Source: Primula veris (lineage: Eukaryota; Streptophyta; Magnoliopsida; Ericales; Primulaceae). From it: a stretch of DNA of 64,000 bases. Below are positions 12,706 to 25,023 of this stretch, in pieces. The DNA is taken from contig OY821740.1 of assembly GCA_963682055.1 (NCBI GenBank), positions 10,626,814 to 10,690,813 on the forward strand, in the 5' to 3' direction. Positions within the stretch are counted from its first letter, which is position 1. Every line of letters begins with the position of its first letter. Under the pieces are notes generated by a model. The model saw only the letters and a list, made by a program, of their open reading frames with translations, was not told the origin of the DNA and did not search any database. The position numbers were made by a program, and so were the translations under genes.

Positions 12706-14277
12706 ATGCTAAAAAAACTCTCATACCTGAACCTGTTACAAAAATGTTCAACAATGGAACAACTCACACAAATACACACACAACTAATCACAACTGCTCT
12801 CACTCGTTACACTTACATAACAACCAAATTACTCTCTTTTTGTGCCTTAAATCAAAACGGAAACCTAACATATGCCACTTCACTTTTTACCCACATTAAA
12901 AACCCCACCTTGTTTGATTTCAATATCATGATAATGGGTTTTTCCAAAAAAACCTCACATTTTCAAAAAGATTTGTCTTTTCGTGTTTATAGTCGAATGA
13001 GAAATAATGGGTTCGACCCGGATTTTCGTACTTTTCCTGCGTTAGCGAGAACTTGTAGCGATATGTATGTATTGTGTCAGGTTAACGGACAAATTGTGAA
13101 ATTTGGGTTTATTTCCGATGTTTATGTCGTTAGTACTTTGATATGTATGTATTCTAGGTTTGGGTCGGTGAGTGTCGCTAGACAAGTGTTTGACGAAAGT
13201 GATTATAGGAATGTGGTTTGTTGGACTAGTCTTGTTAGTGGGTATTGTGAGAATGGGCTTGTGGACGAGGGTCGGAGGGTGTTTGACTCGATTCCTTGTA
13301 AAAATGAGGTCTCGTGTAGTGCGATGGTATCCGGGTATGTGACGAACGAGAAGTTTAACGAGGCGGTTGAATTGTTTCGCGAGTTGAGGTGTGCTAGTTT
13401 TAGGCCTAATAGGTCTATTTTAGTGTGTGTTCTTAATGCTTGTGGTGTTGTGGGCGCGTTCGAAGAAGGAAAATGGGTTCATTCTTATATTAATGAGAAT
13501 TTCTCGGATACTGAGCTTGAGCTTGGGACCACATTGATAAGTTTTTATTCGAAATGTGGGAAAATAGATGAGTCCGAGTTTATTTTTACCGAAATGACGT
13601 ACAAGGATGTAACGACGTGGAGTGCTATGATATTGGGATTAGCAATGAATGGAAAGAACCAAAGGGCTCTGCAACTTTTCGAAGAGATGGAGAAAACGGG
13701 ACCTAAACCAAATGAAGCCACATTCGTTGGAGCTATTTGTGCTTGTAATCACAAAGATTTTGCGAACGAAGGGTTGAGATTACTTGGTCGTATGAGTAAA
13801 GTGTATGGTTTAGAACCAGGGATAGAACACTATGGTTGTCTTGTTGATATCCTAGCAAGAAGTGGACAAATTAAAGAAGCTGAGATTTTGATAAAGAGTA
13901 TGAAAAAAGAACCCGATGGAGCAATCTGGGGGTGTTTGCTCAACGGGTGTTTCATTCATGGGTACACCGAGTTGGCTGAGAGAGTGGGGGAGATGTTGAT
14001 CCAATTAGAACCTCAACATAGTGGGAGATATATACTAATGTCGAATTTATATGCTTCGATGGGGAGCTGGGAAGGTGTCTCGAGGCTTAGAGAGACGATG
14101 AGAGAGAGGAGAGTGAAGACAATCCCTGGCTGGAGTTCCGTTGAGATTGACGGAGTTGTGCATAGTTTTGTTGCTGATAGTAAGTCTCATTCTCGATTGA
14201 AAGATATTAATATGATTCTCAATCGGCTTCATATGGAAATTTTATCTCTGTGTGACACAAATCGAGTGATGAAATGA
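12706..14277 (+). CDS. Pentatricopeptide repeat protein, PLS class with E domain
   Basis: An uninterrupted 523-aa reading frame, intronless as most plant PPR genes are. Helical-hairpin repeats run from about residue 65 to 440; visible examples are NVVCWTSLVSGYCENGLVDE, DVTTWSAMILGLAMNGKNQR and EPDGAIWGCLLNGCFIHGYT. The C-terminus (ERVGEMLIQLEPQHSGRYIL, then GWSSVEIDGVVHSF) is an E/E+ extension; there is no DYW deaminase domain. Such proteins bind organellar RNA in a sequence-specific way and usually serve in C-to-U editing or other RNA processing in mitochondria or plastids, recruiting a DYW partner for editing. The N-terminal 20 residues are basic and leucine-rich but not a clear transit peptide, so the organelle is undecided. 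I did not assign it to a named orthologue. Confidence 0.9.
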   Translation: MLKKLSYLNLLQKCSTMEQLTQIHTQLITTALTRYTYITTKLLSFCALNQNGNLTYATSLFTHIKNPTLFDFNIMIMGFSKKTSHFQKDLSFRVYSRMRNNGFDPDFRTFPALARTCSDMYVLCQVNGQIVKFGFISDVYVVSTLICMYSRFGSVSVARQVFDESDYRNVVCWTSLVSGYCENGLVDEGRRVFDSIPCKNEVSCSAMVSGYVTNEKFNEAVELFRELRCASFRPNRSILVCVLNACGVVGAFEEGKWVHSYINENFSDTELELGTTLISFYSKCGKIDESEFIFTEMTYKDVTTWSAMILGLAMNGKNQRALQLFEEMEKTGPKPNEATFVGAICACNHKDFANEGLRLLGRMSKVYGLEPGIEHYGCLVDILARSGQIKEAEILIKSMKKEPDGAIWGCLLNGCFIHGYTELAERVGEMLIQLEPQHSGRYILMSNLYASMGSWEGVSRLRETMRERRVKTIPGWSSVEIDGVVHSFVADSKSHSRLKDINMILNRLHMEILSLCDTNRVMK

Positions 14278-14563
14278 TTTATTATTTTGATCTTTTTGTA
14301 TTTCACAATCTGTTATACGTATCTCATGTGATATAGTTTGCTAAATAGTAAATACTATAGTTTCGCACTCTCCCTCGCCTATGATGCGGAATAATTTCCA
14401 ATAAATCGCTTAAGAAATTACATGGGTGAATATCAAGGATAGTAATTGAAAGCTGATATCAAAATTTGTTTCCCTTGAGCGTGAAATAAAACTTGAATGG
14501 GAAAGATTACATTTGAAAGAAATTCTTAAATTATATGTTGATTTTTGTTGTTTAAACTTTAAA

Positions 14564-17004
14564 CTATACTGGTGGAGGCGGTAAATCTAGAAGAAGCCAA
14601 AATCCCACACAATCATCTGAATCTAAATCGCTTTGGATAGCGAGGAAATGCAATCCTCCACAAGCCTTTTTTGCAGCTTCCCAAGCTTCGGCTTCGCTAT
14701 TTGTTTGAGGTGTTTTCTTATATGAAGCATATACATATCGAGTTGATATCCCAACAGATAATACCACGTTGCCTCGGGTGATGTCTGTTTCGATGGAACA
14801 AACTTCTATTCCATTCATCCAAGCTGCAGCGTTGAGAAGAAAAAAAATGACATTAGCATTTTTTTGAATTCGATGAAGAATCAATCGACAAAAAGCCTAC
14901 TAGATGATTATACAATTACTCTTAAGTGAAGAACAAGAAGGAACGTCAAATACTTGCCTGGATATACATAATACACAAAGATAAAAGAGATTAATTATGA
15001 CATTAAACTAATCTATTTTGCTTTTATCATATAAAAGCTGTTGTTTTGGTTTTACCACCTGAACCTTGTTTGGTGCAGTTTTAAGAATATAGCTGGATTG
15101 TTTTTATGTTAAAGAAACTATACTGGTTCTTCAGTTTTATTCTAGCTTTTCCAGGCTATATAATTCAAAAAACCTCAACTGCTAACTCAACCCAGGATGT
15201 ACCTGCCAAACAAGCTTAATTGCTTAACTGCAGCCAACCAAGCTGATAGAGAGGAATAAAATGATGTACCTGCTAATGGCTGAGCACGTGAAGATGCTAC
15301 AGCCAACCCAGGAATCAATGTGTTGTCATCGATTTCGATTCCTAAGAGATCCAAATCTAGACTTGCACCAAATATAAATCTTGTCTGTAAAGATGCAATT
15401 TCCTCCCGAACAGCTAGATAATGCAATAATTTTCCTCAGTTTGCAATATAATCCATGGTATACAATCAAGATGAACTGACATAGAACATGAAATTTCAAG
15501 TAAAAAATAATCCAGACTCAAACAACTGTAGATTCGGAAAGACAATAGTACTTGTTTAATACTCCACTTTTGAGTACCTGAGAAAGGTAACTGAACAAAA
15601 GCCCATTTTTCTCCAAAGAGATTCTCAGGGAGCTCCATTGCAAAGGGGTTATCAAGAGCTAGTAATGGCTTAGCGCCTTTCTGAAATCCGGGATGGCGCT
15701 TATACACTGCTTCATAGCGTTCGTCTAGCCACAGTAGCAATGACAGACACTGAAATCACCGAGACAAGAAGTTCAATACGAGATACTATGGAAAGATTAA
15801 CCAATTCTGGCTTGGAGCTTCAACTATATGCACAAAAGTAGAATCGGAGAATAAGTAAAAGAAAGAAAATGCACCCTCTTGCTTGGGATAGGCTTTATAC
15901 CGAGCTCCTTACATGCTTTCGTAATAATCGTCTGCATCTGTGACCTATAAACCATTTTGAGCACCCAATCAGTGTCTTCATCTTTTTACCTTTAGTGAAT
16001 TTTGTGTATCATCAATCAAGTAAACCTCAAAAACCAGGCTTTCAGAAAGTAATTGTTTCTAAGGGTACAATAAACAGAAATGACCCGTCAAAACGATCTA
16101 AAACAGACCAAACCATTAATAATTGGTTTGGTTCCGTCTAAAAATCAATAAACTGATTTAATTGGTCGGGTTTGCACAAAACCGATTATTCTTATTTACA
16201 TATATATATATATATATATATATTGGCATATGAACTGTACTTGTTATTTTTATTTGTATGTTCAACCTATTACTAATTTACTTGTTTTTTTTTTTATTTT
16301 TAGTTTAGAGTTTTAGGTAAAATATAAGTAGAAAATTTCTTAAGCTAAAGTTACTTTTAATTTTTTGCTTATCTTCCATTACAGTTCAAACTGACATAAC
16401 CAAACCGACTACGATTGGTTTGATTTGGTTCCGTTTCGATAATTCAACTTTACTCGGCATGAAATAAACCAACTGATTTTCTTGAAATCTACAACCAGCC
16501 AGAATACTAAAACAATCATGTAAAAAAAGGAAAAAAAACAAGTCACCTAAAGTATCTGATTTTCTCAGGCAAAGGCACACCCAACTCCTCACTGATAGAC
16601 AAAATAGCTTCTTTTAAAGTCACACTATTGATCACATTATTCGGAAAATACTTTGTAAACTGAAGCGACAACGACGAGTCGCAAACAACAAGCTCCCATA
16701 TCTTCTTCCCTCTAATATCCAGAATTGGCCTCGAACAAAAATCCAGTTCCCACTCAGTAATGCTGTTCGGATCAGCCTCCTGGTCAAAAAAACTTAAATC
16801 TGAAGTCGGGTCATCATCGTCGTATTCAGAAGACTCTGTTTCGACCGAAACAGAGCTTCCTGAGACGGAACTGGACCGAAAAACGACGTTTTTTGGAGTG
16901 ATTTTGAAAAAAAGATTTGTGGGTATTGTAGAGGGGAAGTAATGTGAGATGGGTTTGTGAGGGTTGAGATTATGGTTTGTTATTTTGAAGCTTAGAGTAG
17001 TCAT
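14564..17004 (-). CDS. ATAB2: ATAB2/TAB2-like plastid RNA-binding translation factor
   Basis: Five exons on the minus strand, 16547-17004, 15875-15944, 15578-15749, 15270-15413 and 14564-14823, join with GT-AG borders into a 1104-nt frame (367 aa). Residues 1 to about 45 are Ser/Thr-rich and poor in acidic residues, as a plastid transit peptide would be, followed by an acidic linker (YDDDDP). The Tab2 domain runs from about residue 85 ([20 protein letters not shown]) to the end; conserved blocks include [33 protein letters not shown] and the closing [13 protein letters not shown]. The family binds the 5' UTR of psaB and related mRNAs and activates translation of photosystem reaction-centre proteins in the chloroplast. 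Length and exon joins fit the family. Intron 1 contains a (TA)n microsatellite near 16200-16222. Confidence 0.95.
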
Positions 17005-17640
17005 TTAGAGCTTCTGTGTAAGAGCTTTTGGAAAATATGAATGGTGGTTAGTTATCATGAAATGATTTTTGAGATAACGGTTGTAAAGTAGTACAGTAAA
17101 TTTGGGATTACAAAAAAAAATAATTAAAAAAATTAGTACAGTAAATTTGGAGAAATTTGGGCTTTGCCACGTAGGGTTTGCTTTTGTTGGTTGGTTCAAT
17201 TTCTTTTTAGTACCAAATATTCGTTTTTATTGCTAATATACTCCATGGGTTTATTATCATTTTATAATTTCGTTTCTTCACTTTTTCTCTTTTGTACTTT
17301 AGTTTATTAAAATATATATATTATAACTTGCTTTCTTCATTTTTTGTCTTTTTTAACCTGGTTTCTTACTTATTCTTTTAACTTGGTTTATGCTTTTTTT
17401 TTTCTTTTTTGGGTCAATTTTCAATTGTCGAAATTTGGACACGTGGCTTTTATGCTGCGGGTTTTTTGAAAGTTTAGAAAAGAAAGTCAAAACTGAGTAA
17501 AAAATAAATAAATTAAAAACCAAGGTAGAAAATAAATAAATTAATAAATCAAGGTACAAAAGAGAAAAAAGTGAAGAAACGAATGTATCAAAAGATACTA
17601 AACCCGTCCCTCTATTTTCAATTATTCTATTTTGTATCGT
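17005..17640 (-). promoter_or_regulatory. Upstream region of the ATAB2-like gene
   Basis: AT-rich sequence that should contain the promoter and 5' UTR of the minus-strand ATAB2-like gene. A G-box-like core, ACACGTGGC, lies at about 17438-17446 and GCCACGTAGG at about 17166-17175; both contain ACGT cores often found in light- or ABA-responsive promoters. Function is inferred only from the motif. Confidence 0.35.
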
Positions 17641-18062
17641 GTATTGTTTTGTTTTATTTATATATTTTTAACTATTCTATCCAATTAGGGATGGAGAACA
17701 CCATGCAATTATAAATGTTTTTCATCCAAATCGATAATTGGATGAAAAAGTTAAAATATGAAAAAAAACATAAATTCATAGTACTAATTGGAAAAAGTAA
17801 CAATGTCAAAATACTATTCGAGAAACACAACAATAAAAGTTATAAAATTGCTAAAAACCCAAAAATAGTTTGAGGTGAGGTTCATTGGGCGTATTTGGTT
17901 AAAACTTCGTGTTGATGTTACAACTTGAACCTTTTTTTTTTTGTTTTAGAAATCTAGGATACAAACTTAATAAACTTAAGCTTTTGCTCAATCAAAAATA
18001 TGATGTTTTATTTCTTTGAAAGTTACAAACAAACAAGCAGGCCTATAATAATAACCTATAAA

Positions 18063-18530
18063 CATGGCCGGTCCCTAACCATAGCCACAACAGCCCTCGA
18101 GCTTAGGTGTCATCGGTTGGAGAGGCGACCATTTTTTTTATATAAAAAAAATGGTACAGATATGCAACTTTTTATGTAATTTATATACATTTTTGTATAA
18201 TAATTAGTTATAATGTTCACCCATGACGTAGAAGAAGCTTCCACGCTCTCTCTTTGTAAGTCCCAGTTTCAAATCTTGGAATGCTCTTTTTTTTTTACCT
18301 ATTTAAGTTTAAAATTCAAAAAATCATGTGGATCGAACATCAAACCTCCCTACTAAAACTTTGTATCTTAACCAACTAAACTAATATATTACTTGTGCCA
18401 ATTTTGTATATGTTTAGTAACTTAATCATATTCCACAGTTCACGTTTCCATTTTGAAAAGACTTGTTCGAGTGGATTTTTTTAACCGGGCTTAGGTGGCT
18501 AAATCATAGGGCTGCCCCTGCCTATAAACT
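18063..18530. mobile_element. Dispersed repeat, probably a degenerate DNA transposon (copy a)
   Basis: This segment matches 50468-50935 in order: GGCCGG...CCATAGCCACA, then a TATGCAACTTTTTAT block, then TCTTAACCAACTAAACTAAT, then a GC-rich terminus. The second copy has short inverted termini (CAGGACCGGCC and GGCCGATCCTG). Structure suggests a non-autonomous, possibly hAT-like, element; no clean target duplication is visible. Confidence 0.5.
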
Positions 18531-19222
18531 ATAGAAAGGGCAAACAATTACACATGTAGTCATGTTAAAGCTAATTTGTTGGTTGACTAATTAAGTAGGG
18601 ATAATATGACTTAAAGCTTACTTTCCCACGAATTTTAACAAAGAGAATGGATAAGATGAAGTTCATTGCGTTATTTGGGCTTATTTGTTCGTAGCTTCTA
18701 ATCTTAAGTCGGAGATTTTCTGGTTTTCGGTACCGGAATCCTAAAGGTTAAGCTTGATAAAACCAAAGTTTTTCTTTAATCTAAAGTACCAGATGCTTTT
18801 TGTTAGAAAGCTTCAAGGAAAGCAAAAAACCCTATAACTACCGTAAAGTATCGACTGAGAAAACCCCGATTACAAAAAAGAAAGAAAAAATGCAGTCATC
18901 TTGCGCTCAAATGATAAGAATTCCCACATTCTCAATGTTAAGGATGTCCTTTTGCATACCAATAACCAAACGGATTTGATTGTATAAAACATGAGTTTTG
19001 GGGGTCATTGTCTGTTTTACTATTTAACTAGTGAAAGAAGGTTCTTCCTCGGGTTTTTTTTACTAAACCTGTTATCTGCCAGAGTTTTCTTAGTAAACCG
19101 GTTTTAGACAGACAATCATAGGTTTAACCATAATCAAATAAAATCCTTTAGAAAGATATTGTTATTACGTTATAAACTCTTTCCCTGATAATGTTTTGCC
19201 TCAAAACAGCAAATAATTCAAG

Positions 19223-19498
19223 CACAGTGGTAGAAATGAATTCTAAACGAATAAGTGAGTTACCAGAAACTATATGAAAATATTAATTCATCAAGAGTTT
19301 CTGGTAAATCACTCACCGGCTAGAATTCTTTACTAAGAAACCAGTAGCGTTTGGAATATATATACAAGCCACAGTGGTCGAACAATGGTAGAACTGAGCG
19401 CTAAACGAATAAGTGATTTACCAGAAATTCGATGCAAAAATATTAATTTCGCAAAGAATTTCTAGTATATCACTTACCGTCTAGAGTTCATCTCCAAG
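19223..19498. repeat. Hairpin block A: one standard monomer plus the terminal variant
   Basis: The standard monomer (about 19223-19365) has arms around AGTGAGTTACCAGAAACT and AGTTTCTGGTAAATCACTC with a loop of about 25 nt. The variant (about 19370-19498) has AAGTGATTTACCAGAAATT pairing with AATTTCTAGTATATCACTT. This is the shortest block of the family and probably closest to the ancestral state. Confidence 0.85.
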
Positions 19499-19959
19499 TA
19501 TTTTGTGTTGGTTGAAATGCTTAAGCGTCTGTATATATATAGCATTCTGAAATGTGTCCTGTTTAATGCCAACATTAATCATCATTTAAGATGAACATTA
19601 AAAGTTAAAAATAATACAATTTGTATTCCATAATAATAAAACAATTCAGTGAATAATTACAGAGAATGAAAGAATGTTATCTGTTAAATGCTTTCTCAAC
19701 GAGGAAAAATAGTATCTATAGGAAAGGAAAAATATTAATGACATTGCTGTAAAATCTTTTAGTTGTGCAAATAGAGAGAGAGATGTTTAAATGGGAGATA
19801 ATTAGACAACATTAAAGGTTTTCCAATGTATTATGCACATTTGTCTTGAATTAGACCTTTGTACACATTCAATGAATAACAATCTTAAAGATATTATCTA
19901 TACATGTTTGTTCCACGTATATTATCTATACATGTTTGTTTACGCTACGGTATAACTTA

Positions 19960-21350
19960 CTAATAATATTAACCGTGCTACGGTCCACCTTTTAGCATGT
20001 TTGCTTAACTTTTTTTTTTAATCAAGAACATGCTTATATACAAAGAACATATCATACATCGTAACACTAGACTGCAACTTCAAATATCTGCTTAAATCAT
20101 ACCACCCAAATCAAATTATATATAAAAAAACAAAATAAAGTGTAAGTAATAAATATGACCCATCTCAACGATCTTTTAAAAGCATAAAGTATTGTCCTCT
20201 GGAAGCCATATATCAGGCAATATGCACAACTAGCAAAGTAAGAGCAGTAGATAAATAACAACTTCGAGAAAAATTTAGAATTTTACTTAGCACAGTTCAA
20301 TAATCACCATCAGAGTGTTAGCACACAAATAACTCGATCTAAACAAGCCTACCAAGCCTAAAAACTTAAATACAACTTGAAACTCGAATCAGTCCGCACA
20401 CACCACACAATTGCCAACCAAAAAATAACTTAGTTGAATAACCAAAAAACAATATTTTACAAGACAAGCTCGGCCACCCCTTACTAATAAGCCACTGAAA
20501 CGAGTAACATATCATACAGACGACTAAATATGTTATATCTTAAAATAAATTCGTATAACCTATCAATTCACCAAACACTAACCAACTATAATTCCCAATA
20601 ATCCGCAATGTCATACAAAGACAATAAATAGACGGAAAAGCCATCACTGTAAGAACTCGAATAATAGAGGTCTTACCAAACTCGGACAGTTTCTCTTTGA
20701 GTAACAACGGGGTGCCAACACACTAGTAAACCCGAACAAAATATACCAAGACAAGTACGAAAAACCAAAAGAAAACTCATAGATCCAAATAAGAGCATCA
20801 ACTAATCACCCACACAAGTCAATACTCCGAAAGAAAAAAAGTTAAAAGAACCAAAGCGGCATCTTGTTTGAACCGAAATTGACAAAAAGGCAGTTGATCG
20901 GCAACTAAAAAGAGAGACGAATGAATTATATATAAGGTATATAATTAATTGTATTAAAGTGTATACTAGTAATGAGCTACAACTAAAATTAACATATATA
21001 TTGTGTTAATAATTATACTCGGGCCAGAGCCAGATTTTCAAGTCCACGGACCTTTATCAAAACGAGACCTTTGTTATTTTATTTCACTTAATAATAAACA
21101 AATACTAAAATGTTAGTTACAGTTATTGAACTTCGAACTCCCAACCAACAAGAATGATGGCAATATCCAAAATTTATTTATGATGACACACTTAAATATG
21201 TCAAATAATGTTTCATGTATTGATATATATAATATTGATAAAACATGTTTTATCACAAAATCAGAGGCCTCTAAATTTTGAGTCTTATTGGAGGTCTTGG
21301 GTCCGGCCCCGTCCGGCCTACCGTGGAATCCGGCCCTGTTTATACCAATA
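19960..21350. other. Right part of segment copy 1, no gene recognised
   Basis: AT-rich DNA with no convincing coding frame. A short stretch near 20704-20740 (GGGGTGCCAACACACTAGTA) resembles one near 52578-52610, suggesting a shared dispersed repeat. Around 21016-21340, GGGCCAGAGCCAGA and, inverted at the right end, TGGAATCCGGCCCTG look like degenerate termini of a DNA transposon. Confidence 0.4.
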
Positions 21351-23552
21351 GTTACAAATTTTACCCCTTTATGCTTTAGTACTCGTATTAAGGATTGACT
21401 TTAGCTTTCACGAGATGAGACCTTAGGTACCGGATGACTGAGAGCTAACCGATAACTGTTGCTATTTAAAGAGATTTTAGGGTGAGAAAATTTTAAAGAG
21501 GCCGAGGTTCTAACATCTTAGAGTTATCCATGTATTTATCTACATCTTTAGTGATCTATACAAGTACGCGTGTAAAAGCGGCTTACCCAAGCCTAAGGTT
21601 CCCAATACCGTGCAAGTTCTAAAAACCATATACGCACAATAGAGCATGAATATCATTTCGTATGGTAATAATACGAATTTATAAATTCCGGAATCTGATA
21701 GCTTATATACATTGTACCTATTCACATCCGTGTGGAGATGGTAAAATCTTACTGATATAAATACTCGTTTAGTTGCAGACTTACACTTAATTGCAGGAAG
21801 CTTCCGAACTGCCGACGCTTCGGCCTCGGAAGCTCGCGTAAACTTCCACATCCATATATAACCCAACCATAACACATCGGCTCATATGCCTATCCTAACC
21901 TGAAGGAGTACTACAATACATTTTTCTTTTCTATTTTTTAAGTATTGGGAGAATTATTGTTGTTTAATAGTATTTTATTACATAAAACTATAGAAAGAAA
22001 AATAAAATTTCTCTTAGACGCTTCCGACCACGATTCCTCACTTCTACTCCACCCGCTTCCTCACTCCCGCTCCCTTACATGCTCCCGCTTCCGCTTTGTG
22101 CAACTATGGACTTGCAACTTTGAATCTTAGCAATGTATTTTTAGATTCAGAAACAAACTCAGATCACACAGCTTAAAACTGAGGGTTTGATAACAATGGA
22201 AGCTAGGCTCACCTAGGTTCTAGCTTGGAGCTTCAAGCTTGTTCCAGCCCAAAACTAGAAAAACTCAGTTTTAAACTGGTTAAGCAAAAAAAATTTAAAA
22301 AGCTTATAAGCTACAATAAAGAAAGGCCTTCGTTTCCGAGTTGTCATATATTTGTGCTAATGTGCTTCAGCCTCATTTACTAGCAATAACATTTTACTAA
22401 CCGTTAATCAACCTCAGTCAACTTCGTGGCTTTATTAGTTTTAGGAGGAATTACAAACCTTACTACCTTAGGGTAGGTGAAGTTCGTAGGAATCGGGTCG
22501 GGTCTGTTTTTGTTGGGTTAATTTGTAGTTTAGCAATTTCTTGTTAGGACCCAAAATAGAGTTTTAACTTTTAATTGAGTTTTTGTAGCTTTTTTTGTAG
22601 TGTTTTTCTTTTTATTATCTTATATTTTCAATGTTACTATTTTGGACCCTCTTATTCATGTTTTTTTTTTAAATTTTTTTCATCCAATTATAGATGGAAA
22701 ATCATCATAATTGGATGGAAATCAGCATAACACTATGTTTCCATCAATAATTTGATGGAATATTTAAAATGTAAAAAATTAGACGCAACCATGATACTAA
22801 TTGGAAAAACTAACAATGTAAGTTACTAGCCGAGAAACACGCAACAATACAAGATAGAAAATTGTTAAAAATCCAAAATTGGTTTAAGGTGACGGTCATT
22901 TGCCGTATTTGGTTAAAACTTCGTTTTCGTTTTATAACTTAAACCATTGTTGTTTGTTTTAGAACTCCAGAATTTAAACTTGATAGACTTGAGCTTTTGC
23001 TCAATCTGAAATATGATGTTTTATTTCTCTGAAAGTTCCAAACAAGCAAACAAGCCTATAATAACCTATAAACTAAAGAAAGAGCAAACAATTGTTGGTT
23101 AACTAATTAAGTAGGAAGAGTATGACTAAAAGCTGTCTTTCGATAAGATGAGGTTCATTGGGTTATTTGGGCTTATTTGTTGACAGCTTCTAATCATGTC
23201 TTAAGTCGGAGTTTTCTGGTCTTCCAGACCAAAAATCTTAAAGGTTAAGCTTGATAACCTAAAGTTCTTCCTTAATCTAATGTACGAGATGCTTTTTGTT
23301 GGAAAGCTTCAAGCAGGGCAAACAAGCCTATAACTACTGTAAAGAATCAATAGAGGAAACTCTGATTACAACAAAAAAAAAACCAGTCATCTTGCGCTCA
23401 ATGTTAAGAATTCCCACATTCTCAATGTTAGAGATGTCCTTTTTTGCATACCAAATTACCAATAACCAAATGATTTGATTGTATTGTAGTATGAAACATG
23501 AGTTTTGTGGGTCATGGTTTAACTAATTAAATTCAGGTTCTTTTGTGTAACT

Positions 23553-24716
23553 TGTTAGAAAACATGTTTTAAAACATGATTGTTTCGAATGGTCAGAGAC
23601 CATCTTTGAGTCAATATTCGATGCGACAACTCAAAATTTCTAAAGCCCTACTCAAAGCGTTTAAGTAGGTCGTGCGACGAGTTTCGCAACGGTATATCGC
23701 ATGATATATTCGGAGAATGAGTGTGAATGATAATTGGACTCGAAGGTTGGTACTCGAAAGAGTAAGAAAAGCCAATGCTGAAAAATGGAAAAAAAGATGG
23801 GATTTAAACCATGAGTGTTATCACACATTGTAAAATCAGGAGTGATTTTAACAATATAAATAGAAGTTCATCTCATGTAATTGTTAAACTATCATGTCCA
23901 TATACCCATGAGTGTGTTAGTGTGTACCACACACGTGCGCGCTTGCTCGGGTTGCGGGATTTGGGAAATGTCTCGGGTCTTGTACTAAACTGAAAAAAGA
24001 ACTTTTGGTATATTTACAAGAGCAGTCCCTAGAGTTTCAGCAGTAATGGAGGCGGTTTCAGAATCCTCTATACGAGGCAGTCTTCCCCTCACATTCAAAC
24101 ATACGAAAATCTCTCTAAAACAGCATACATATATTTTTTTGTACTTTGGGATCGAAGCGCCAACGCAATCAGAAACATCAAGGTGGTTGGACGAATATCG
24201 GTTAAGGGCAGACTGTTTACAGTCGTCTCGTTTTTAATTCTGTCCTTTTTAATTACGCATTTCAATTCTGTAATTTATAATTTTGTCTTTTCAATTCTGT
24301 AATTTTATTTCAGTATTTTAATTTGCTGTCCTTAGCTATAGCTTTTCAATTCTGTCTTTACCTTTCTGTAATTTCTTTAAAATACTTTTTATTCTGTAAT
24401 TTCAATTCTGTAATTTAATTCAGTAATTAGAATAGTTTCAATTCAGTCTTGTTATTTCAATTTCAATCAGAACAGTCCGGCTGTTAAGTTTATACTTTCC
24501 AGTCCGACAGTTTCTATTTATTGCAATTCAATATATCAGATTATTAATTAATAATAATCTGAATAACGTTTGCTTTAATTTCTATTCAGTACCTACTTGT
24601 TGTAATCTGTAATTCTAATTCCAATTCGAAATTAATAAAGATTACACTGGTTTTAATTATTTCTTTCTAGTACTTTAATTATTGTTTAATTGTTATTAAA
24701 TACACGGAAACCAACC
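23553..24716 (+). repeat. Solo LTR, copy 2, with target duplication TAACT
   Basis: The sequence runs TGTTAGAAAAC...CCAACC (1164 bp) and is flanked by the perfect 5-bp duplication TAACT at 23548-23552 and 24717-24721. It is the reverse complement of the copies at 5272-6619 and 34575-35877. A TATA box, TATAAATAG, lies at 23855-23863, about 300 bp into the LTR. The last base is C instead of the usual A, a likely point mutation. There is no internal region, so it arose by LTR-LTR recombination. Confidence 0.88.
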
Positions 24717-24774
24717 TAACTTAAATCTTCTGTGTAACATTGACTATTAACAATGTGATAGTTGTTAATTTCAG

Positions 24775-24833
24775 ATTCCTTTCTCCTCGAACAAACATCT
24801 TGTATCTTAGAAATTTATTGGTGTAATATGTAA
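24775..24833 (+). pseudogene. Orphan last exon of the small gene (copy 2)
   Basis: After an acceptor TTTCAG the sequence reads, with the phase used in copy 3, (g)at-TCC-TTT-CTC-CTC... giving DSFLLEQTSCILEIYWCNM and a TAA stop. It matches the last exon in copy 3 (37085-37143), with a few substitutions and no frameshift. The upstream exons are absent here and the region to the left is occupied by the solo LTR. It is therefore a remnant, not a gene. Confidence 0.6.
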
Positions 24834-25023
24834 GAATCATTTTGTAATGGTGAAACAGAAACTTTTTATTAAACCTCTTATCTGCCAGAGTTTCCTTAGT
24901 AATCTGGTTTAAGACAGACGATCATAGGTTTGGCCAGAAGCTAATAGAAATCCTTTTCAGAAAGATGTGGTCGTAAACTCTATCTCTTATAATGTTTTGC
25001 CTCAAAACAGCAAATATTTCGAG

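Larger units (their letters stand above)
17640..22210. repeat. Segmental triplication, copy 1
   Basis: Copy 1 of a segment also found at about 22625-27900 and 28590-40745, same orientation. Shared landmarks in order: a block with AACTTAATAAACTTAAGC and ATGATGTTTTATTTCTTTGA (about 17940-18025), GGTTAAGCTTGATAAAACC (about 18746), CTTATCTGCCAGAGTTTTC (about 19070), hairpin block, AAGCGTCTGTATATATAT (about 19525), a cluster ending in GCCCATTTGTCTT-like sequence (about 19840), then far right GTACGCGTGTAAAAGCGGC (about 21565) and AGATTCAGAAACAAACTCAG (about 22143). Copy 1 lacks the small gene seen in copy 3: its DNA goes directly from AACTAGTGA to AAGAAGG, consistent with a deletion using GTGA microhomology. 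Confidence 0.75.

Noticed and set aside
21540..21875. 111-aa minus-strand frame, with a related 94-aa frame at 39836-40120
   Set aside because: Both are in homologous parts of the duplicated segment, but they differ by frameshifts and lack any motif; similarity reflects the segmental duplication.
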